In this document: positions 17,930 to 26,521 of the stretch, in pieces
Layout of the letters: each line of letters opens with the position of its first letter
Position numbering within the stretch: the stretch's first letter is position 1
Origin: Parendozoicomonas callyspongiae
GTDB lineage: Bacteria; Pseudomonadota; Gammaproteobacteria; Pseudomonadales; Endozoicomonadaceae
Assembly (NCBI RefSeq): GCF_023502345.1
Contig: NZ_JAMFLX010000010.1
Coordinates: forward strand, 62,001 to 126,000
Direction of reading: 5' to 3'
DNA: 64,000 nucleotides
Translations under genes and position numbers: made by a program
The notes under the pieces: model-generated
What the model was told of the DNA's origin: nothing
The model's input: the letters and a program-made list of their open reading frames with translations, nothing else
The model's database searches: none

Positions 17930-19123
17930 TCACTTCAGCAGGCTCATAATCTGGGCATGGCTTCCCAGTTTCATTAATACTGTATTGGCATGCAGGCTTT
18001 TCAGATATTCCTGATTGTGATCGGCGCTGCGGGACATTGAGTGCACAATTCCAACCAATAACTCTTTATAGTGACCTGGCTCAGCAAGCATCTGCAAATA
18101 GAAGCGAATCAAAATATATTTCAGAGTAAATTCAGCATATCCGGCCAGTAATTCTTCTCCAGTTTTGTGGCAGATATCACTGGTGTACAGCCAATGAAGC
18201 ATCATATTCACGAGACCATGACCACAGTCTTCTATGAGTGGAGTATAATGCTGCTGCCGGTCGGCAAGAAGCTGTTCCATATTGACCGAGCCATGTTCCC
18301 CAAATTTTTCCTTCAAGTTATCAACAAATTGCTGGTGATATCCTTCAAGAACCTTGTTGTGCTTGAAGAATTGAAGTTTCTCCATCAGCTGTTTTAGAAG
18401 ATGTGCCTGCCCTTTAATATTTGGAGTGGCTTCCGCGTACATACGATTTAATAATTTATCTTCACGCATCTGGAAAAAAGTCTGGCACGCGGCAAGAATG
18501 TCACCACTGTTCTCTCGCTTAGCAACAAGACTGAATAATGCACCCAGGTGGAACAATCGTTCATCTGGACATTCCTCTTCCCCAAGAACAGCCTGAAAAG
18601 CAGTTTGACGAAAAGCATCAAAATGGTCGGGCACATTATTGTATGTAGACAAAATCAGACCGGATTCGATCTTTGCTTCCGGGTCGGTTTCAAACATCAT
18701 GGCAGAAGGGTCGAGAAGAATTTTTCGCGCTGCTTCCGGGCAAGAAAGACTTAGACTTGGTTCGATTTTGCCTGTTAGGGATTTAGTCTGACGAGGATAA
18801 GTTTTGCACGTTGCAGAAAGAAGTTTTTCACCATGATTGCAGTGGATATAACAGGTGCCATCTTTATTTTGCAGAGGGCAGGAGCTGTCAGACTTCAGGT
18901 TAATTAACCGGTATTCATGGTCGGTCTGCTGCCGGGGGCGGCTCATCTGGTTGCGGGTGATATCACGAAGAACGGGATCTGTGCTTTTTTTGTAGATTTT
19001 ATACGTTTTCTTGTCGATAGTAATTCGCCAGCTCTGACAGCAGTGATGTTCGCAGTTTGGGCCAATGCAGGAAAAGTCGCGATAGAATTTTGGATATAGA
19101 ACCTGATTTTGGGAAGCGGGCAT
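17930..19123 (-). CDS. fliB: FliB-type flagellin lysine N-methylase
   Basis: 397 aa. The N-terminus has the family's Cys cluster: 'FSCIGPNCEHHCCQSW' (~15-30), then 'CPLQNKDGTCYIHC' (~82-95) and 'CKTYPR' (~106-111), similar to YkgJ/FliB metal-binding sets. FliB methylates surface lysines of flagellin in Salmonella. It lies immediately upstream of three flagellins on the same strand, which supports the same job here. The rest of the protein is helical, as in the family. No SD is obvious, and the preceding small gene is separated from it by 77 bases. Confidence 0.9.
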   Translation of the reverse strand: MPASQNQVLYPKFYRDFSCIGPNCEHHCCQSWRITIDKKTYKIYKKSTDPVLRDITRNQMSRPRQQTDHEYRLINLKSDSSCPLQNKDGTCYIHCNHGEKLLSATCKTYPRQTKSLTGKIEPSLSLSCPEAARKILLDPSAMMFETDPEAKIESGLILSTYNNVPDHFDAFRQTAFQAVLGEEECPDERLFHLGALFSLVAKRENSGDILAACQTFFQMREDKLLNRMYAEATPNIKGQAHLLKQLMEKLQFFKHNKVLEGYHQQFVDNLKEKFGEHGSVNMEQLLADRQQHYTPLIEDCGHGLVNMMLHWLYTSDICHKTGEELLAGYAEFTLKYILIRFYLQMLAEPGHYKELLVGIVHSMSRSADHNQEYLKSLHANTVLMKLGSHAQIMSLLK

Positions 19124-19200
19124 CGGTACAGCTCATTTCGAATAAATGCGCATATTCAAAGCAAGAAACAAGCCATCATAATGGTGAGAGTTGAACCTTT

Positions 19201-19458
19201 TTACCCGTTGGTGAAATGCTGGCGCATAAGAAATTCAAGCTGGTCAAAACGTCCCTCCAGTTGACTAAACCGCTGGTCAATATGAACTCTTAGCTCCTGT
19301 TGTCCCTGTTCCAGTTTTTCCAGCCGATACTCTGTTCTTCCCTGATACTCCCTCTGCTCCTTGAGAATAAGACTGATGACATCCTCCACACCATGCAAAA
19401 GTCTGTCGTACTCTTCCTGGTGCCTGGCATAAAAATCAGCCAGCTTTTTAAAATCCAT
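19201..19458 (-). CDS. Small coiled-coil protein, unknown
   Basis: 85 aa, strongly charged and helical throughout. Heptad-like spacing runs through 'EYRLEKLEQGQQELRVHIDQ' and 'RFSQLEGRFDQLEFLMRQHF'. No family recognised and no clear SD. It is on the same strand as fliB. Codon use and the absence of a better overlapping frame make it a likely, though unproven, gene. Confidence 0.5.
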   Translation of the reverse strand: MDFKKLADFYARHQEEYDRLLHGVEDVISLILKEQREYQGRTEYRLEKLEQGQQELRVHIDQRFSQLEGRFDQLEFLMRQHFTNG

Positions 19459-19596
19459 ACCAGTAGCACCGCCTGTTGTTCTTTTCTGCAGGGGAATGAG
19501 TATAGCTCCCGGTTGACCTGCCTATGATGAAACCTGTACAAAAGCGCGCTTTTGAAAATATTTTATAAAACTGGCTTTAAAGCTTGGAGTGTTTGT

Positions 19597-20220
19597 ATGT
19601 CTCAAGTAGATCTGCTTGAGCTGTTTGGTTACGTGGCTTCGGTTATCGTAGCAATCAGTTTGACAATGAGTTCCATCGTAAAACTGCGTTGGTGGAACCT
19701 TTTGGGTGCAACCTGTTTTGGTACTTACGGTTTGTTGATCGGTGCGCTGCCTGTTGCTCTGTTGAACTACTTTATTGCTCTGGCCAATATCTACTATCTG
19801 TACAAGATGTACACCGAGAAGGCTCACTTCCAGGTTCTTCCGATTTCTACAAGTGATGTTTATCTGAAAGAGTTTGTCCGCCTGCATGAAGGCGAAATCA
19901 AGGAATTTTTCCCTCCTTTCGGTCTGCGTGACAATCGTGATTACATCTCCATGATGATTCACCGTGATCTGGCTGTGGCGGGTATGTTTATTGGCCACAA
20001 GATTGATGGCACGACGCTGGAAATGGATCTGGACTTTGTTCTGGCGCCGTATCGCGATATGAAGCCTGGGCAGTTTATTTTTAAAGAGAGTACAGATATC
20101 TTTAAAAAGCACGGTATCAAAAAGGTTGTCTCTGCCCCTGGTAGTGAAGGCCATACAACATATTTGACTAAGATCGGTTTTGCCATGAAGGGCGACCGTT
20201 TGGAGTTGGATCTGGCTTAA
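19597..20220 (+). CDS. YgjV-like membrane protein fused to an acetyltransferase-like domain
   Basis: 207 aa from the ATG at 19597 (GGAG just upstream; the frame extends 15 codons further without support). The first ~80 residues form three membrane segments and match YgjV ('LFGYVASVIVAISLTMSSIV', 'LRWWNLLGATCFGTYGLLIG'). The C-terminal ~120 residues look like a GNAT-type fold: 'VAGMFIGHKIDGTTLEMDLD' and 'FKKHGIKKVVSAPGSEGHTTYL'. Whether this domain acetylates anything is unknown. Convergent with flgL; not evidently part of the flagellar operon. Confidence 0.75.
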   Translation: MSQVDLLELFGYVASVIVAISLTMSSIVKLRWWNLLGATCFGTYGLLIGALPVALLNYFIALANIYYLYKMYTEKAHFQVLPISTSDVYLKEFVRLHEGEIKEFFPPFGLRDNRDYISMMIHRDLAVAGMFIGHKIDGTTLEMDLDFVLAPYRDMKPGQFIFKESTDIFKKHGIKKVVSAPGSEGHTTYLTKIGFAMKGDRLELDLA

Positions 20221-20238
20221 ATGACCAAACCCTGGAAA

Positions 20239-20277
20239 TAAAAAAGCGCAGAACCTTTCAGGTCTGCGCTTTTTTAT
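20239..20277. terminator. Bidirectional terminator
   Basis: AAAAAAGCGCAGAACC and GGTCTGCGCTTTTTTT form a long stem with one mismatch around a TTTCA loop, with A and T tracts on both sides. It serves both flgL (minus) and the YgjV-like gene (plus). Confidence 0.9.
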
Positions 20278-20294
20278 TCTTTGCAGTCTAATTA

Positions 20295-21188
20295 CTAAAC
20301 GTAATTGAATAAGGATAGCTTGATAGTGCTGGAATAGCTTTTTTGAGCTGCAGTCAGCATCGTCTGCTGGACGCTTAGGCGCGTCGTCGCTTCAGCAAAA
20401 TCCAGGTCTTCCAGAGAGCTTTGCATGGATTTGTTGGCGAGCTGCTTATCTGCATTTGTTGTTTCTGCAGCTTTTAATGTATTCACTTCAGCACCAATGG
20501 TGGTGATGGACTCGTTGACACTCTTCTGGGCTTTATCAATATCTTTAATGACTTTGTCAACAGCTGCCGCATTATCGGTTGATGGGTTCTTCAAAGCTGC
20601 GATAAATGTATCCATTTCTTCAAGAAATTCTGCGCTGCTCCCAAAGAGCTGCTCAGAGGTAACTCCAAGGCTGGCAGATTGAGAGTCACTGATTTCAATC
20701 TTTCTGGTTGAACTGGAGCTGTTATTATCCCAGCCAGAAGCCGCTTTCTTGATGGGGGCGGTATCGCCTTTAGTACCACCAAAAATGTATTCACCACTGG
20801 AAGACTTGGTGTTTGTAAGATCTGCAATGGTTTCAACGACCTGCTCAAGTTCTTTGGCGATGGCTTCCAGATCTTCCTGGGATTTACTGCCATTTTTAGC
20901 TGAAATCGCCAGATCCCGGGCGCGGTTCATATTATTGTTGATATCTTTCAGTGCCGTTTCCTGATTGGACAGCATGGTGGTCGCTGATTTGATATTGCTT
21001 GACCAGACTTCCAGCTGACTCAGGTCGTCATCCAGTCCCATCAACTGGGAGGCTGCGAAAACGTCATCAGAAGGTGCAAGAATGCGCTTATTCGAGCTCA
21101 GCTGCATCATTGTTTTGCTGACACCGGTCGATGCAGTTTGAATGTTACCGCTCATTGAATTGTGCAACTGCATAGTGCTGACGCGCAT
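20295..21188 (-). CDS. flgL: Hook-filament junction protein FlgL (HAP3)
   Basis: 297 aa. The N-terminus 'MRVSTMQLHNSMSGNIQ' and 'QLSSNKRILAPSDDVFAASQLMGL' (~28-51) are the FlgL version of the flagellin D0/D1 helices. The C-terminus 'LDFAEATTRLSVQQTMLTAAQKS' closes the bundle. It joins hook and filament with FlgK, and ends the flgB-L run before a strong terminator. Confidence 0.95.
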   Translation of the reverse strand: MRVSTMQLHNSMSGNIQTASTGVSKTMMQLSSNKRILAPSDDVFAASQLMGLDDDLSQLEVWSSNIKSATTMLSNQETALKDINNNMNRARDLAISAKNGSKSQEDLEAIAKELEQVVETIADLTNTKSSSGEYIFGGTKGDTAPIKKAASGWDNNSSSSTRKIEISDSQSASLGVTSEQLFGSSAEFLEEMDTFIAALKNPSTDNAAAVDKVIKDIDKAQKSVNESITTIGAEVNTLKAAETTNADKQLANKSMQSSLEDLDFAEATTRLSVQQTMLTAAQKSYSSTIKLSLFNYV

Positions 21189-21214
21189 ATTTGATTCTCC
21201 TTATCTCAACAGGC

Positions 21215-22501
21215 TCAGACCATGCTCAACACGGTTTTGAACATCTCATTTGCAGATGAAATAACTTTGGCATTGGCAGAGTAAAGCTGCTGGAATACCA
21301 GCATGTTAGCGGCTTCTTCGTCGAGGTTGACACCGCTTTTACTCATCACTTTATTCGTGGCTTCCTTGAAAACCGTTTCACTGGCTTTGTGGCTGTTCTG
21401 GGCACTGGCGCTCTTGCTGGCCACTTTGCTGACGATGCTGTTCCAGTCTTTATTAATCGATTGATCATTCTGTACATCAATCATCTTCAGCAGGTTGGCA
21501 TTACTGCCATGCTCGTCAGCCTTATCAGAAAATGCCAGCTCTTCCGGAGCAGTGATCTCCACGGTCATCTTGCCGTTTTCATACTTGAGAAGATCTTTAC
21601 CGGCATTGCCCTTGGCATCAAAGCCATTCTTATGCTGAGTATTAAGTGAAGTCACCAGCTTTTGGGCCAGATCATCCAGTTCTTTCTGTGCATCAGCCAG
21701 AGTGCCATCACGAAAATCAACCAGGCCGCCGATAGCTCCACCGGGCTCATCAATTTTTTTTGTGGCAACCCCTGTGTCGATGGCAACAAATCCACCTTGG
21801 ATAACCACTTCGCTGGTTTCAACGCGTGTCACCAGAGGCTCGCCAGAGGGCATGGTGATGGTTGCAGTTTTGTCGTCTTCAATCAGAACTGAGACATTGA
21901 GGTGCTCAGATAACTGTTGGATAGCCTTGTCGCGCTGGTCCAGCAGATGCCCTGGAACTTCACCGGCAGTATCAGCTTCGGCGATGGCTTTGTTGATGCT
22001 TGCTACATCCTCAATCAGACTGTTAGCTTCACCAACCAAAGACCCCATCTGATGCTGGATATCATTTTTTTGCGTATCCAGAGAGTTGGACAGACTGTTA
22101 AAACGGCTCGCCATATTGTTGGCACTGGCCAGTACTTCCTGGCGGAAGGCGTTGTCCATGGGGTCAGCACTGGCTTTGTTCAGGTTGCCGAAAAACTCAT
22201 TGATAACTGGAGAAAGACCTGTTGAGTTGCCTGCAATAGTTGTTTCGAGACGTTTGGCATGACTGGCATCAGTCGTGTTGTAGCCCAGAACAGTGGCCGA
22301 GCTCCAGAGTTCCTGTACGGCATAGCTTTCACTGATGCGCTCAATCTGGGAAATATAAACACCGCCGGTTTCCGCAGAAGTAAAGTTGGCAACCTGTCGC
22401 GAATAACCAGCTACACCAGCATTGGCAATATTGCTGCTGGTTGTTTTCAGTGCGGTTGATGCGGCGGTCAGGCCGGACACACCGTTATAAATCATGCTCA
22501 T
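21215..22501 (-). CDS. flgK: Hook-filament junction protein FlgK (HAP1)
   Basis: 428 aa, starting 'MSMIYNGVSGLTAASTALKTTSSNIANAG', the FlgK N-terminal rod-like motif with NxANAxxxGYSRQ ('IANAGVAGYSRQVANF'). The C-terminus 'GVNLDEEAANMLVFQQLYSANAKVI' is the family signature. It is over 100 residues shorter than the Salmonella protein; the missing part is in the variable middle. The start is separated from flgJ by a 114-base gap holding an inverted repeat. Confidence 0.95.
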   Translation of the reverse strand: MSMIYNGVSGLTAASTALKTTSSNIANAGVAGYSRQVANFTSAETGGVYISQIERISESYAVQELWSSATVLGYNTTDASHAKRLETTIAGNSTGLSPVINEFFGNLNKASADPMDNAFRQEVLASANNMASRFNSLSNSLDTQKNDIQHQMGSLVGEANSLIEDVASINKAIAEADTAGEVPGHLLDQRDKAIQQLSEHLNVSVLIEDDKTATITMPSGEPLVTRVETSEVVIQGGFVAIDTGVATKKIDEPGGAIGGLVDFRDGTLADAQKELDDLAQKLVTSLNTQHKNGFDAKGNAGKDLLKYENGKMTVEITAPEELAFSDKADEHGSNANLLKMIDVQNDQSINKDWNSIVSKVASKSASAQNSHKASETVFKEATNKVMSKSGVNLDEEAANMLVFQQLYSANAKVISSANEMFKTVLSMV

Positions 22502-22546
22502 AGAGGCGGTCTTAGCTCTTGTATAGAGTGCGGTATTAAGTGCTTT

Positions 22547-22590
22547 CTGCTTAAGTCAGTAGTCGTCTGTTAGCGAACTGACTTAAACAG
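22547..22590. repeat. Inverted repeat upstream of flgK
   Basis: CTGCTTAAGTCAGT (22547-22560) and ACTGACTTAAACAG (22577-22590) are complementary over 14 bases with one mismatch; the spacer is 16 bases. There is no T tract. It may be an operator or an mRNA hairpin splitting flgJ from flgKL. Confidence 0.6.
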
Positions 22591-22615
22591 ATACCTTGTT
22601 CTGAGGACGTAAAGG

Positions 22616-23032
22616 TTATTCCTCAACACCTTTTTCTGAAGTCCCTGTAGGTGTGCTTTCGCTGGGCTGGGTCTTACCCTGGATCTGCTCAACCTGAGAA
22701 ACCAATTGATCAGCGACGCCAAGGGTTCTCTGGCTGGCCATTTCCAAAGCCAGCTGGCTGTCATAGAAGCCCTGGTAGAAGCGGGTCTGGTCGCTGGAGA
22801 ATGGATTGTCTTCCGCCAGAGTTTCCGTAGCCTGCCGCATGCTTTTCAGCATCTCTTCAACCATCATCGCCTCAAACTGAGTGGCAGCAGCCTGAAGTGC
22901 TTCCGGAGAGTTGCTGTTTCCCTTGAAGACTTCCATGGACTTCGGGTCAGCAGCCATCTTTTGCGATGGCTGCTGAAAAGGCTGAGATACTGAATCGGGA
23001 AGGTGACCTGAGTTGCCGTTATTTATCTGCAT
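22616..23032 (-). CDS. flgJ: Rod-binding protein FlgJ, single-domain form
   Basis: 138 aa. Only the N-terminal rod-cap domain is present: 'ALQAAATQFEAMMVEEMLKSM' (~44-64) and 'DQTRFYQGFYDSQLALEMAS'. Salmonella FlgJ (about twice as long) adds a glucosaminidase domain that opens peptidoglycan; here the frame stops after a Thr/Ser/Glu tail, so another hydrolase must do this. Its ATG overlaps the flgI stop by one base (TGATG). Confidence 0.93.
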   Translation of the reverse strand: MQINNGNSGHLPDSVSQPFQQPSQKMAADPKSMEVFKGNSNSPEALQAAATQFEAMMVEEMLKSMRQATETLAEDNPFSSDQTRFYQGFYDSQLALEMASQRTLGVADQLVSQVEQIQGKTQPSESTPTGTSEKGVEE

Positions 23033-24138
23033 CAGATCACCACCAACTCGGCTTTCAGGGAGCCAGCTTCCTTCAGAGCCTGAAGAACTGCCATTAGATC
23101 GGCAGGTGTTGCACCAACACTGTTTACAGCGTTTACAACTTCCTGCAGAGAGTGGCTTTCGGGCATCATAAATAGACGGCTGTTGCCCTGTTCAACTTGA
23201 ATATCAGACTGGGGAGTTGTGACGGCCTGGCCTCCAGAGGTGAAGGAATTAGGCTGGCTGACATTAGATGATTCCTGAATGGAAACAATCAGATTGCCGT
23301 GGCTCACTGCCGCTGTAGTCACACGTACATCCTGGTTCATAACCACAGTACCGGTACGGCTGTTGATAACGACACGTGCTGGTGGGCGTGATGATTCAAC
23401 ATCCAGGTTTTCCAGCATGGCCATAAATGTAACCTTCTGACCACTGTCTGCTGGAGCTGAAACAGTGATAGATGCGCTGTCACGGGCTTTGGCCGCAGAT
23501 GGCCCCAGCAGTTCATTAATACTGCGAACAATATTGCGGGCTGTGGTAAAGCTTGGGCTGCGCAGGTTGAGAGTAATGAAATCCTGGCTGGCAAAGTTGC
23601 TGGGAACTTCGCGTTCAACAGTTGCTCCGGACGGGATGCGACCTACAGTCGGAATATTTACGGTCACTTCAGAACCGCTGTTGCCTTCAACTGAGATGCC
23701 GGAAACAACCAGGTTACCCTGGGCCAGAGCGTAAACATTGCCATCGATACCTTTCAGTGGCGCAAGCAGAAGGGTGCCGCCATTCAGGCTTTTGGCATCA
23801 CCAATGGACGACACGGTAATATCTATCTTCTGCCCGGGGCGTGCAAAAGCGGGCAGAGTGGCAGTGATTGAAACTGCTGCCACGTTCTTGATGTTGGGGT
23901 CAGTCCCAGCTGGAAGCTGAATACCCAGCTGGCGCAGCATATTGTTCAGGGACTGACTGGTAAACTTGGTCTGTCGGGTTTTGTCGCCGCTGCCATCAAG
24001 ACCAACAACAAGACCATAGCCAACCAGCTGGTTGCTGCGAACACCGCTGATATCAACAAGATCCAGCAGGCGTTCAGCTTTTACCTGGGTGCATAACAGA
24101 AGAAATAGCAGCGGAAGGATTCTTTTCATAATACTCAT
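23032..24138 (-). CDS. flgI: Flagellar P-ring protein FlgI
   Basis: 368 aa with a cleavable signal peptide ('MKRILPLLFLLLCTQVKAE'), followed by the near-invariant 'LLDLVDISGVRSNQLVGYGL' and 'GLDGSGDKTRQTKFTSQSL'. The C-terminus 'GATPADLMAVLQALKEAGSL' is standard. Forms the periplasmic P ring around the rod. ATGs at 24138 and 24129 are both usable. Confidence 0.97.
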   Translation of the reverse strand: MSIMKRILPLLFLLLCTQVKAERLLDLVDISGVRSNQLVGYGLVVGLDGSGDKTRQTKFTSQSLNNMLRQLGIQLPAGTDPNIKNVAAVSITATLPAFARPGQKIDITVSSIGDAKSLNGGTLLLAPLKGIDGNVYALAQGNLVVSGISVEGNSGSEVTVNIPTVGRIPSGATVEREVPSNFASQDFITLNLRSPSFTTARNIVRSINELLGPSAAKARDSASITVSAPADSGQKVTFMAMLENLDVESSRPPARVVINSRTGTVVMNQDVRVTTAAVSHGNLIVSIQESSNVSQPNSFTSGGQAVTTPQSDIQVEQGNSRLFMMPESHSLQEVVNAVNSVGATPADLMAVLQALKEAGSLKAELVVI

Positions 24139-24147
24139 AATGCTGCC

Positions 24148-24897
24148 TTACATTGGGTAAATCGGACTGTTAAAGAAGCGATTCAGCCAGCCTGGGTCGT
24201 TGGCATCGTTGAGCGGACCAGCGCCGGAATACATGATGCGGGCATTAGCAAGACGTTTTGAGAGAACAACATTGTTGGGGCTGATATCTTCTGGACGCAG
24301 TATGCCCTCAAGGCGGATATATTCATCGCCCTGGTTTAACCGCAGCCATTTCTCTCCCACGATCCGCAGAGAACCATTTGGGTAAACTTCGGCAACTGTG
24401 ACAGTAATATCACCCTGAAGCTGGTTGTTCTGACTGCTGTTGGCTTTACCTTCGAATGTCCGGTCTGTACCAATAGATGTGGCCCAGTCTTTCAGCGAGC
24501 CAAACAGGGTTGGTGCTTTCATTCCAACAGAGCTGTTCTTGTTGAAATCTGTTCCTGAGCTTTTTTTGGAACTGGTGCTCTCATCCAGGCGGACAGTCAG
24601 AATATCGCCAACCCGAAAAGCCATTCTGTCTTCAAACAGATTATTGGCATAGGTTGGGTTGTACAGGCTGCCGTTATTGGTTGTCTGTGTCTTGACAAGA
24701 GGAGGCTGTATTGGTGCCCAGCGCTTGGTATCTGGCTGTGCATCAGGCTTTGGAAGAAGACTGCAGCCAGACATCAGGCTGGTAGCCAAGGCCAATATTA
24801 TTGCAGCTTTTATACAGCCTTGAGCTGGAAATGCCCACCTCGAAAAATGAGAGTATCTGGGGCATTTCAAAGGTAAAAAACGTCTTGCTGAAAACAT
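24148..24897 (-). CDS. flgH: Flagellar L-ring lipoprotein FlgH
   Basis: 249 aa. A hydrophobic segment ending in the lipobox 'LMSGC' at ~41-45 marks an outer-membrane lipoprotein. The mature part has 'VGDILTVRLDESTSSKKSSG' (~97-116) and 'LEGILRPEDISPNNVVLSKRLANARI', both family blocks. The N-terminal region before the lipobox is unusually long (~30 basic residues), and no better start codon exists in frame, so either this leader is real or a non-standard start is used. Confidence 0.93.
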   Translation of the reverse strand: MFSARRFLPLKCPRYSHFSRWAFPAQGCIKAAIILALATSLMSGCSLLPKPDAQPDTKRWAPIQPPLVKTQTTNNGSLYNPTYANNLFEDRMAFRVGDILTVRLDESTSSKKSSGTDFNKNSSVGMKAPTLFGSLKDWATSIGTDRTFEGKANSSQNNQLQGDITVTVAEVYPNGSLRIVGEKWLRLNQGDEYIRLEGILRPEDISPNNVVLSKRLANARIMYSGAGPLNDANDPGWLNRFFNSPIYPM

Positions 24898-24966
24898 GCT
24901 GATGAAACTTCTCAGTTTTTGCTATCGGCCGACTACAGAAGAGTCAGCCAATAGCGAAACGGGTTA

Positions 24967-25752
24967 TTACAGAACCTGGTTGGTGTACTTCAGCATCTGA
25001 TCAACGGAAGACAGAACCTTGGTGTTCATCTCATAGGCACGCTGGGCTGTCACCATGTTCACCATCTCTTCCACCATATTCACGTTGGAAGCCTCAAGGG
25101 CAAACTGGCGAACTGTGCCGAGACCGTCCTGGCCAGGCGTTGCTTCCTGGGCGGCACCACTGGATGCTGTCTCAGCGAACAGGTTTTGGCCCATGGCACT
25201 CAGGCCGGCTGGGTTTACGAAGTTTACCAGCGTGATTTGTCCCAGCTCCTGCGGTGCAGCCTGTCCGGCAATCGTGGCTGAGACAGTGCCGTCCTGACCG
25301 ATGGTGACTTTTGTAGCTTCTGCCGGAACTTCAATACTTGGTTCCAGACGGAAACCATCAGAAGTTACGATTTCACCATTTGAGTTCAGCTGGAACTGAC
25401 CATTCCGGGTGTAGGCATTGGAGCCATCAGGCATGGCAACCTGGAAAAAACCCTGGCCGATAACGGCAAGGTCATATTGGCCGGTTGTGGTCTTGAAGGC
25501 ACCTGTCGAGAAGTCTTTGCTGGTACCAACAACACGAACACCGGTACCCAGCTGCAGGCCGGTAGGCGTTTCGTTGTCCTGTGTGTTGTTGCTGCCAGGC
25601 TGCTTCTGAATCTGGTAGAACAGATCTTCAAAAACGACATTGTCAGCCTTGAAGCCAACGGTATTAATATTGGCCAGGTTGTTGGAAATTGCGGACAGCT
25701 GGGTGTTCTGTGCGCTGATGCCTGTCTGGCTGACCCAGAGTGATGCGTGCAT
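24967..25752 (-). CDS. flgG: Distal rod protein FlgG
   Basis: 261 aa. 'MHASLWVSQTGISAQNTQLSAISNNLANINTVGFKAD' carries the rod/hook N-motif, and the C-terminus ends with 'LEASNVNMVEEMVNMVTAQRAYEMNTKVL', the FlgG signature. It lies 14 bases downstream of flgF. Confidence 0.97.
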   Translation of the reverse strand: MHASLWVSQTGISAQNTQLSAISNNLANINTVGFKADNVVFEDLFYQIQKQPGSNNTQDNETPTGLQLGTGVRVVGTSKDFSTGAFKTTTGQYDLAVIGQGFFQVAMPDGSNAYTRNGQFQLNSNGEIVTSDGFRLEPSIEVPAEATKVTIGQDGTVSATIAGQAAPQELGQITLVNFVNPAGLSAMGQNLFAETASSGAAQEATPGQDGLGTVRQFALEASNVNMVEEMVNMVTAQRAYEMNTKVLSSVDQMLKYTNQVL

Positions 25753-25766
25753 GAATCTTTACCTTT

Positions 25767-26507
25767 TTAACCTTTTCTGATCAGGCGATCACCGGCTTCG
25801 GCCATCTGGCGAGCGGTTTCCATAGTTTTCAGTTGCATTTCAAACTGGCGGCTAAGCGACATAAATGAAGCCATCTCTTCCACGCTGTTTACATTGCTGC
25901 CTTCCAGGGTGCCGGAAGCAACAGAGACAGATTCGCTGGGAGGAAGAGGGGCATTATTCTTTGTGCGAAACAGACCGTCGGTTCCTTTTTCAAGGCGGCT
26001 TTCGCTGAGAGCCAACTTCAGCTGACCGACAGTTGTGGTCTGGCTTTTGGGGTCACCGGAGCCAAGAATGCTGATAGTGCCATCAGGACCAATCTGAAGC
26101 TGCTCATATTCCGGAACACTGAGGGGGGCACCATCCACTCCAAGAACAGGTTGGCCTCTGCCTGTTATTAACAAACCTTCCTGAGTCACGGAGAGTTGAC
26201 CGGAGCTGGTGTAAGCCTCTTTGCCGCTGCTATCAAGAACGGCCAGCCAGCCACCATCCTGAACAGCAACATCAAGCTCCCGGCCTGTACTCATCATGGT
26301 GCCGCTGGAGGTGTCGGACCAGGTTCCCTGGACTTCTGTGAATACACGGGTGGGAAGGCCTTCGCCTTTCACATTCCGGGCCATGATATCGGCAAAGTCT
26401 GCCTTATAACCGGTGGTATTTACGTTTGCCAGATTGTTGGAGTGCTGGCGCTGTTGGAATAATGCCCGGGTGGCGCCGCTCATCGCGGTATAGATCGCCT
26501 TATCCAT
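25767..26507 (-). CDS. flgF: Proximal rod protein FlgF
   Basis: 246 aa, starting 'MDKAIYTAMSGATRALFQQRQHSNNLANVNT', typical of FlgF. The C-terminal helix 'NSVEEMASFMSLSRQFEMQLKTM' is the matching motif. It has the usual place between flgE and flgG. Confidence 0.97.
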   Translation of the reverse strand: MDKAIYTAMSGATRALFQQRQHSNNLANVNTTGYKADFADIMARNVKGEGLPTRVFTEVQGTWSDTSSGTMMSTGRELDVAVQDGGWLAVLDSSGKEAYTSSGQLSVTQEGLLITGRGQPVLGVDGAPLSVPEYEQLQIGPDGTISILGSGDPKSQTTTVGQLKLALSESRLEKGTDGLFRTKNNAPLPPSESVSVASGTLEGSNVNSVEEMASFMSLSRQFEMQLKTMETARQMAEAGDRLIRKG

Positions 26508-26521
26508 AGTCGTCTATCCGT

